From Candidatus Woesearchaeota archaeon (lineage in GTDB: Archaea; Nanobdellota; Nanobdellia; Woesearchaeales; DSVV01), in the NCBI GenBank assembly GCA_016215305.1, contig JACRKI010000118.1, forward strand, positions 1 through 9,472: DNA of 9,472 nt, read 5' to 3'. Both the position numbers and the translations under genes were made by a program. The notes under the pieces were generated by a model. It saw only the letters and a list, made by a program, of their open reading frames with translations. It had not been told where the DNA came from and searched no databases. Position 1 is the first letter of the stretch, and each line of letters begins with the position of its first letter. Below, one piece after another: positions 5,766 to 9,472 of the stretch.

Positions 5766-7241
5766 ATGGCACTGAAGGACATTCTTTTGAATCTTCCAGA
5801 GGTAGCGGGTCCAACGCAAAAAAAGCTCGGCTTTCAGGAAAAACTCAAATGGACGCTTCTTATTCTCGTTTTATTTTTCGTCATGGGGATTATCCCATTA
5901 TTTGGATTAGGAGACAACGCGCTTGCGCAATTTGAGTATCTTTCCATTATTCTTGGTGCAGAGTTTGGATCTATTATCTCATTAGGAATTGGACCATTGG
6001 TTACTGCATCTATTGTCATCCAATTATTGAATGGTGCAGGGATTTTAAGTTTTGATCTCAAGACTCCAGATGGAAAAAGAATGTTTCAGGGAGTGCAAAA
6101 ACTTGCAAGTATTTTCTTCATCTTGTTTGAAGCGACAATTTATGTGGTCATGGGCGGTCTTTCGCCTGGTGCATATTACAATGCTGCAACGCACCAGTTT
6201 ACTGCGCAGGCAATCGCAGGAACAACAACCGCGCTTGGCACAGGAATTGTCTTGTCATTAAAACTCCTTTTGATTTTCCAGCTTTTCCTTGGAGGACTCA
6301 TGGTTATGTTGATGGATGAAATCATCAGCAAGTGGGGATTTGGATCTGGAATTAGTTTATTCATCGTCGCAGGAGTTTCCAAATCTCTTTTTGTCCGTGC
6401 GTTCAGTTGGATGTCTGGACCAAACAGCGTGAGCGGTGAGTTTACCTACGCGTCTGGAAAGATCCCGCAGTTTTTTCAGGCATTATACAATGGCGATCCG
6501 CAAACCGCAATGGGCGCGGCAGCGCTTGTCATTACAACAATTATTATCTTTGCTATGGCGGTCTACATGCAGGGGATGAAAATTGAAATTCCGCTTTCTT
6601 TTGGAAGAATCAGAGGACATGGAATTAGATGGCCGTTAAGTTTTACCTATGCAAGTAACATTCCGGTCATTCTTATCAGCGCATTATTGGCGAATCTCCA
6701 ACTCTGGGCGCGATTGCTTCAGAATTGGGGACATCCACTTTTGGGAACATTAACAGCATCTGGCAGTCCTGCAACAGGAATTATTTCTTGGATTACTGTT
6801 CCAGGAGGAGCAAATGGTCTTGTCGGATTAATTCTCAATCAGGGAACTATTTTGATTGGGTGGAGACCATTTATACAATCTCTTATATTTATGTGTGTCA
6901 TTATCTTTGGTTCAATTTTATTTTCCTATTTCTGGGTTCAGACAGCAGGAATGGACGCGAAGAGTCAGGCAAAAAATATGGTTTCGTCTGGATTGCAGAT
7001 TCCAGGATTTAGAAAAGACGAACGGATTTTGGAACGACTGCTCGAACGGTATATTACGCCATTAACCATTATGGGCGGCGCAGCAGTTGGCATTCTTGCG
7101 TCTGTTGCGGATGTGCTTGGTGCGTTAACGCAGGGAACATCTTTATTGCTGAGCGTCATGATTGTCTACAAAATGTATGAAGAAATCGCGAAAGAGCATA
7201 TGATGGATATGCATCCTGCTTTGCGAAAAATGATGGAATAG
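5766..7241 (+). CDS. secY: Preprotein translocase channel subunit SecY (Sec61 alpha)
   Basis: SecY is the ten-helix membrane channel that passes secreted proteins across, and membrane proteins into, the cytoplasmic membrane, with SecE and Sec-beta as partners. The 491 residues show the archaeal pattern. TM1 spans about 29-48. The plug and TM2 region holds LGIGPLVTASIVIQLLNG (73-90). TM3 is near 110-132. TM4 and TM5 run from about 158 to 210. The cytosolic loop after TM6 carries GRIRGHGIR (280-288), the arginine-rich ribosome-binding loop, followed by TM7 near 296-317. The second loop contains PGFRKDER (413-420), and TM9-TM10 close the protein. GAGG at 5756-5759 lies 6 nt before the ATG. In many archaea adk follows; here the DUF106 gene follows after 6 nt. 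Loops near 215-245 and 325-350 are somewhat long. Confidence 0.97.
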   Translation: MALKDILLNLPEVAGPTQKKLGFQEKLKWTLLILVLFFVMGIIPLFGLGDNALAQFEYLSIILGAEFGSIISLGIGPLVTASIVIQLLNGAGILSFDLKTPDGKRMFQGVQKLASIFFILFEATIYVVMGGLSPGAYYNAATHQFTAQAIAGTTTALGTGIVLSLKLLLIFQLFLGGLMVMLMDEIISKWGFGSGISLFIVAGVSKSLFVRAFSWMSGPNSVSGEFTYASGKIPQFFQALYNGDPQTAMGAAALVITTIIIFAMAVYMQGMKIEIPLSFGRIRGHGIRWPLSFTYASNIPVILISALLANLQLWARLLQNWGHPLLGTLTASGSPATGIISWITVPGGANGLVGLILNQGTILIGWRPFIQSLIFMCVIIFGSILFSYFWVQTAGMDAKSQAKNMVSSGLQIPGFRKDERILERLLERYITPLTIMGGAAVGILASVADVLGALTQGTSLLLSVMIVYKMYEEIAKEHMMDMHPALRKMME

Positions 7242-7247
7242 ATAAAA

Positions 7248-8012
7248 ATGGTTCTCGACTTTTTATTCCAAATCCATCCAACAATCTTGATATTGATTAT
7301 TGGAGTGTTTGTTTCTACAATTATGGTTTTTGTCTACAAATACATGACTAATCAAACTTTAATGAAAGAGCTTCGTGACGAGATTCAGGAACTGCAAAAA
7401 GAAATGAAAGAACTCCGGAATAATCCCACGCGAATGGCAGAAGTGAATAGCAAGGCGATGGAAACAAATATGAAATATATGATGCATTCCATGAAGCCGA
7501 CACTGGTGACATTTATTCCTGCGATTCTCCTCTTTGGCTGGCTGAGTGCGCATATCGCGTATGATCCGTTAGTTGCGGGAAATGAATTTAGTGTCAATCT
7601 TAATTTTGAAGACACTATTGCGGGAAATATTGTCCCAACAGTGCCAGAAGGAATGACATTAATCGACGGGGAAAATTATAGCATTAAAGACCACAATGTT
7701 CTTTTTGTGTTCAGGGGAGATGTTCCGGGAACATATACATTGCAATATGCGCTGCAAAATGAAACAGGAGATATTCTCAGGACATGGCAAAACAATGTGA
7801 CAATAACTATGTCAGACAGCGACAGAAAATATACAGGTCCAATCTTTAAGATGAATGATAAGATACTTAAAACAATTACAGTAAGCAATGAGAATTTCCA
7901 TCCATTTGGTTCATTCCACATCTTTAGTTGGTATCCAGGATGGGTCACGTTATACATTTTAATATCGTTAGTCTGCAGTTTAGGATTGAGAAAGTGGCTG
8001 AAGATTTATTGA
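7248..8012 (+). CDS. DUF106/EMC3-TMCO1 family membrane protein (Oxa1-superfamily insertase)
   Basis: This belongs to the archaeal DUF106 family, related to EMC3, TMCO1, Get1 and YidC, which help insert membrane proteins beside SecY. It shows TM1 at about 11-31, a cytosolic coiled coil at about 36-58 (KELRDEIQELQKEMKELR), TM2 at about 84-104, and TM3 at about 231-250 with the conserved YPGWVTLYILIS ending. The feature out of line is the stretch 105-225, about 120 residues, between TM2 and TM3: beta-rich, with possible N-glycosylation sites (NYS, NET, NVT), predicted to face outside. Many archaeal members are near 180-200 residues with only a short loop there; this one is 254. No SD is visible, and the gene begins 6 nt after secY, so translational coupling is likely. 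Family assignment is good; the role of the ectodomain is unknown. Confidence 0.88.
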   Translation: MVLDFLFQIHPTILILIIGVFVSTIMVFVYKYMTNQTLMKELRDEIQELQKEMKELRNNPTRMAEVNSKAMETNMKYMMHSMKPTLVTFIPAILLFGWLSAHIAYDPLVAGNEFSVNLNFEDTIAGNIVPTVPEGMTLIDGENYSIKDHNVLFVFRGDVPGTYTLQYALQNETGDILRTWQNNVTITMSDSDRKYTGPIFKMNDKILKTITVSNENFHPFGSFHIFSWYPGWVTLYILISLVCSLGLRKWLKIY

Positions 8013-8023
8013 GAGAGTAAAAG

Positions 8024-8040
8024 CAAACTTTATAAATAAA
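8024..8040 (+). promoter_or_regulatory. Archaeal TATA promoter for rpl34e-rpl14e
   Basis: AAACTTTATAAATAAA is a strong archaeal TATA box (core TTTATAAA at 8029-8036) with an A-rich stretch just upstream in the BRE position. It lies 11 nt after the DUF106 stop. The usual distance would place the start of transcription near 8057-8060, leaving a leader of about 20 nt that contains the GAGG SD at 8067-8070. It is the clearest promoter in the window and marks the end of the long operon. Confidence 0.72.
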
Positions 8041-8078
8041 CAACTGTTCCAAAGAATACAGATAACGAGGAAAACAAA

Positions 8079-8360
8079 ATGGTAGCACCAAGATATCGAT
8101 CAAGATCAAAACGACGCGTGTTTGTCAAAACACCTGGCGGAAAAACAGTCATTCATTACAAAGTTCGAAAACCAAAAATGGGAACCTGTCCTGTCACTGG
8201 ACAAACCTTGAAAGGCGTGCCGCGCGAAAATACCGCAACAATGCGAACCTTGGCAAAGTCAAAGAAACGACCGCAAAGACCATATGGCGGCGTTTTATCC
8301 AGCAAAGCAATGCGGCGTGTTGCTATTAATGAAGCGCGTGTTTTGTCGCAGCTTGAATAA
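8079..8360 (+). CDS. rpl34e: Large-subunit ribosomal protein eL34, zinc ligands lost
   Basis: eL34 is an archaeal/eukaryotic large-subunit protein that normally folds around a zinc ion. The 93 residues match clearly: PRYRSRSKRRVFVKTPGGKTVIHYKVRKP at the start, LKGVPRENTATMRTLAKSKKRPQRPYGG in the middle. The zinc ribbon is normally Cys-x2-Cys before the GVP motif and Cys-x2-Cys after PYGG. Here Cys37 remains, but Thr40, Ser74 and Ala77 stand where the other three cysteines are expected, so zinc binding is very unlikely. The rest of the protein is intact, so this reads as a zinc-free variant and not a pseudogene. GAGG at 8067-8070 is the SD with 8 nt spacing. It opens a new transcription unit. 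Confidence 0.95.
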   Translation: MVAPRYRSRSKRRVFVKTPGGKTVIHYKVRKPKMGTCPVTGQTLKGVPRENTATMRTLAKSKKRPQRPYGGVLSSKAMRRVAINEARVLSQLE

Positions 8361-8368
8361 AATTAAAA

Positions 8369-8412
8369 TAAAATTCTCACATTCGCATCTTCGATGCTCA
8401 TGAAGAATTTTA
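8369..8412 (-). repeat. Palindromic repeat, copy 6 (inverted, after rpl34e)
   Basis: Outer stem AAAATTCTC (8370-8378) pairs with AAGAATTTT (8403-8411), closed by T8369-A8412, with a C-A mismatch on + at 8378/8403 that is a G-U wobble on -. A8379 is the bulge. CAT (8380-8382) pairs with ATG (8400-8402), TC faces TC, and GCATC/GATGC (8385-8389, 8393-8397) is a 5-bp stem around TTC. It begins 9 nt after the eL34 stop, and no T-run follows. Confidence 0.85.
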
Positions 8413-8553
8413 ATGAAAAATATAATTATAATCACTTCCCAAGCAAGGCGACTCTTGGGTAAAGCAGAAAAAATAATGAAACGGGTGAAGAAATCTAAAA
8501 TCGCGCACTATCTATTCGACCAACAAATCTTTTATGTTGAGCGAACGAAGTGA
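8413..8553 (+). CDS. Possible 46-residue small protein between rpl34e and rpl14e
   Basis: An open frame of 46 codons begins at the ATG one base after copy 6 and ends with TGA inside copy 7. The product starts MKNIIIITSQARRLLGKAEK and ends HYLFDQQIFYVERTK; it is basic, with a short hydrophobic N-terminus, no cysteine, no P-loop and no recognisable family. It occupies the place where many archaea carry cmk, but shows no similarity to a kinase (no G-x4-GK[ST]). There is no SD before it, and its last codons overlap the hairpin of copy 7. It may be a chance frame, a small gene, or a relic. The same stretch contains a possible hairpin CCCAAG/CTTGGG (8438-8443 with 8454-8459). Confidence 0.25.
   Translation: MKNIIIITSQARRLLGKAEKIMKRVKKSKIAHYLFDQQIFYVERTK
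8438..8459 (+). other. Possible hairpin in the rpl34e-rpl14e gap
   Basis: CCCAAG (8438-8443) pairs with CTTGGG (8454-8459) around a 10-nt loop. It is unlike the seven-copy family. It is the only GC-richer structure between copies 6 and 7 and could belong to a small RNA or be a by-product of the small open frame that covers it. Confidence 0.25.
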
Positions 8554-8573
8554 GCGAAACAATAAAAGATTTG
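8524..8573 (+). repeat. Palindromic repeat, copy 7 (before rpl14e start)
   Basis: CAAATCTTTTAT (8524-8535) pairs perfectly with ATAAAAGATTTG (8562-8573), 12 bp and quite unlike the outer stems of the other copies. A8561 is the bulge. GTT (8536-8538) pairs with AAC (8558-8560), GA (8539-8540) faces GA (8556-8557), and the inner part is GC/GC, a second GA facing GA, AC/GT and the GAA loop (8547-8549). The core reads GAGCGAACGAAGTGAGCGA (8539-8557). It ends 5 nt before the eL14 AUG. Unlike copies 2, 4 and 5, no SD lies just upstream. Confidence 0.88.
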
Positions 8574-8578
8574 TAAAA

Positions 8579-8947
8579 ATGGGTTTATTTGAAGTAGGAC
8601 GAGTCTGCGTGAAAATTGCAGGAAGAGACGCACGAAAGAAGTGTGTTGTGATAGAAGTGTTGGACAATACTTTTGTTATGGTAGATGGCGAAACACGGCG
8701 CAGAAAATGCAATGTTGCGCATTTGGAACCATTGAACATGGCAGTAGAGTTAAGTTCAGGCGCAGACAACGCAGCAGTTGTTGCAGCGTTGAAAGACGTA
8801 GGAATTGTTTGCACAGAAAAGAAAGCAGCAAGTAAAGGCGAAAAAGAAAAGCCAAAAAAGCAGAAGGCAGTAAAGAAAGGCGAAGCAAAGCCAAAAGCTG
8901 AAAAAGCAAAACCTGCTGAGAAAAATGCTACGAAGAAGAAGGAATAG
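8579..8947 (+). CDS. rpl14e: Large-subunit ribosomal protein eL14 with Lys/Ala-rich tail
   Basis: eL14 is an archaeal/eukaryotic large-subunit protein with an SH3-like barrel. The start at 8579 gives MGLFEVGRVCVKIAGRDARKKCVV, the expected N-terminus. An in-frame ATG at 8534 would add 15 residues (LSERSER and so on), but these are simply the translated hairpin of copy 7, so it is rejected. VEVLDNTFVMVDG-like sequence and KCNVAHLEPLN complete the barrel by about residue 60, and ALKDVGIV closes the usual archaeal length. From about residue 80 to 123 runs a Lys/Ala/Glu tail (KAVKKGEAKPKAEKAKPAEK) that recalls the Lys/Ala-rich C-terminal tail of eukaryotic eL14, probably by convergence. No SD is visible upstream. 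In many archaea cmk precedes and cbf5 follows; neither is here. Confidence 0.93.
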   Translation: MGLFEVGRVCVKIAGRDARKKCVVIEVLDNTFVMVDGETRRRKCNVAHLEPLNMAVELSSGADNAAVVAALKDVGIVCTEKKAASKGEKEKPKKQKAVKKGEAKPKAEKAKPAEKNATKKKE

Positions 8948-8950
8948 ATT

Positions 8951-8978
8951 TCTTTAACTTTATATTTTTTATATTTTA
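8951..8978 (+). terminator. T-rich terminator after rpl14e
   Basis: A stretch made almost wholly of T and A with a run of six T (8965-8970) and further T runs begins 3 nt after the eL14 stop. Archaeal RNA polymerase terminates at such T-rich sequence without a hairpin. The following gene is convergent, which fits a terminator here. An 18-nt imperfect palindrome around AAAGCTTT follows at about 8981-8997. Confidence 0.6.
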
Positions 8979-9032
8979 GTAAGCAAAGCTTTTCTTAGTG
9001 CGTGAGATGTGTGCGGGACAATTTAGAAAATT

Positions 9033-9472
9033 CTACTTCAACCTTCCCCTAACAATCTCCCACAATTTTGTCATATCAATTTCAACAGCAGCAACAGGCA
9101 TCTCTAAGCCAAAGGTTTGCAGGGTTTGCGGATGCACTTCGCCAATAAACCCAACAGATATCTCTTTATCATTATCTTTCACAAACACTGTTCCCATTCT
9201 GCCAAGCAAAAAGCATCCTAAAGTATCCTCACAAACAACAAATTGAAGTTCAAGCATTCTAAAAAGATAGTCAAGCGCTTGTCTTGCTTCTGTAAAGCTT
9301 GCTTTCTGATGCGTCAAAACAATCCCAAGATGCTGCGCTTCCTGCGCAAGAGAATGATGTGACAAATCTTTTGTAAAGATTCCTCCAATTTCAAAGAATT
9401 TCTGTGGATATTCATAATTTTTATTCTGACGTAAAGACTGCAATAAACAAGGCAATATCCATGTTCGCAAAG
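9033..9472 (-). CDS. pheT: Phenylalanyl-tRNA synthetase beta subunit, C-terminal part (cut by window edge)
   Basis: The beta subunit pairs with PheS to charge tRNA-Phe. Only the last 146 or so residues are visible; the frame is open at the right edge, so the true start lies outside. The fragment begins LRTWILPCLLQSL, the conserved motif of the catalytic-like beta core domain, continues with YPQKFFEIGGIF, and ends with VGFIGEVHPQTLQTFGLEMPVAAVEID, the closing strands of that domain. It stops soon after, without the ferredoxin-like anticodon-binding domain seen at the C-terminus of bacterial PheT, as expected for the archaeal type. Identification rests on these motifs. It is convergent with rpl14e, 85 nt apart, and is not part of the ribosomal-protein operon. 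Confidence 0.92.
   Translation of the reverse strand, partial: LRTWILPCLLQSLRQNKNYEYPQKFFEIGGIFTKDLSHHSLAQEAQHLGIVLTHQKASFTEARQALDYLFRMLELQFVVCEDTLGCFLLGRMGTVFVKDNDKEISVGFIGEVHPQTLQTFGLEMPVAAVEIDMTKLWEIVRGRLK

Noticed and set aside
8413..8553. Remnant of cmk in the rpl34e-rpl14e gap
   Set aside because: The 46-codon frame contains no P-loop or other kinase motif in what would be the N-terminal part, so a decayed cmk cannot be supported.
781..8573. CRISPR array
   Set aside because: Repeats are in both orientations, at irregular distances of tens to thousands of bases, with genes between them.
8534..8578. N-terminal extension of eL14 from the ATG at 8534
   Set aside because: The 15 extra residues are the translation of the palindrome; eL14 homologues begin at the sequence encoded from 8579.

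Overview
The window is a stretch of archaeal chromosome holding the downstream two thirds of the 'spc' ribosomal-protein operon, all on the + strand: uL5, uS14, uS8, uL6, eL32, eL19, uL18, uS5, uL30, uL15, SecY and a DUF106/EMC3-family membrane insertase. A second short + strand unit follows (eL34, then eL14). The window ends in the 3' end of a convergent pheT on the - strand. The e-type proteins (eL32, eL19, eL34, eL14) and the archaeal SecY and PheT types place it in Archaea. AT-rich lysine-heavy coding, the absence of adk and cmk from their usual places beside secY and rpl34e, and an eL34 without its zinc ligands suggest a small-genome DPANN lineage (Woesearchaeota/Pacearchaeota-like). That placement is inference.

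Layout. 1-778: uL5 and uS14, closely spaced and each with its own Shine-Dalgarno (SD) sequence. 779-2121: uS8 and uL6, separated from each other and from their neighbours by unusually long leaders of 103-154 nt. 2122-7241: eL32 to SecY, mostly with short gaps. 7248-8012: DUF106. 8013-8078: a good TATA promoter starting a new unit. 8079-8947: eL34, a 218-nt gap and eL14. 8948-9032: T-rich convergent junction. 9033-9472: pheT C-terminal part. No gene-free stretch exceeds 300 nt.

The least ordinary thing here is not a gene. Seven intergenic imperfect palindromes share one architecture although their helices differ in sequence: an AT-rich outer stem of 8-12 bp, a one-nucleotide bulge always on the same side, three base pairs (CAT/ATG in six of seven copies), tandem G-A/A-G mismatches, then a short stem capped by a C-GAA-G triloop. 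Four copies have the GA-bearing strand on + and end 4-6 nt before a start codon (uS8, uL6, eL32, eL14). Three are inverted and start 2-9 nt after a stop codon (uS14, uS8, eL34). Helix changes between copies keep base pairing, largely through G-U wobbles that pair on the + transcript. Before uS8, uL6 and eL32 an SD-like GGAG lies just upstream of the hairpin, 51-55 nt from the AUG in linear sequence but 8-9 nt away if the hairpin is folded out. This suggests a hairpin-bridged ribosome-binding site inside a ribosomal-protein operon; a dispersed REP/MITE-like element is the main alternative.

The genes work together in translation and protein export: the ribosomal proteins assemble both subunits, SecY is the channel that receives ribosomes making membrane proteins, the DUF106 protein is a likely Oxa1-superfamily insertase partner of SecY, and pheT encodes one subunit of phenylalanyl-tRNA synthetase.
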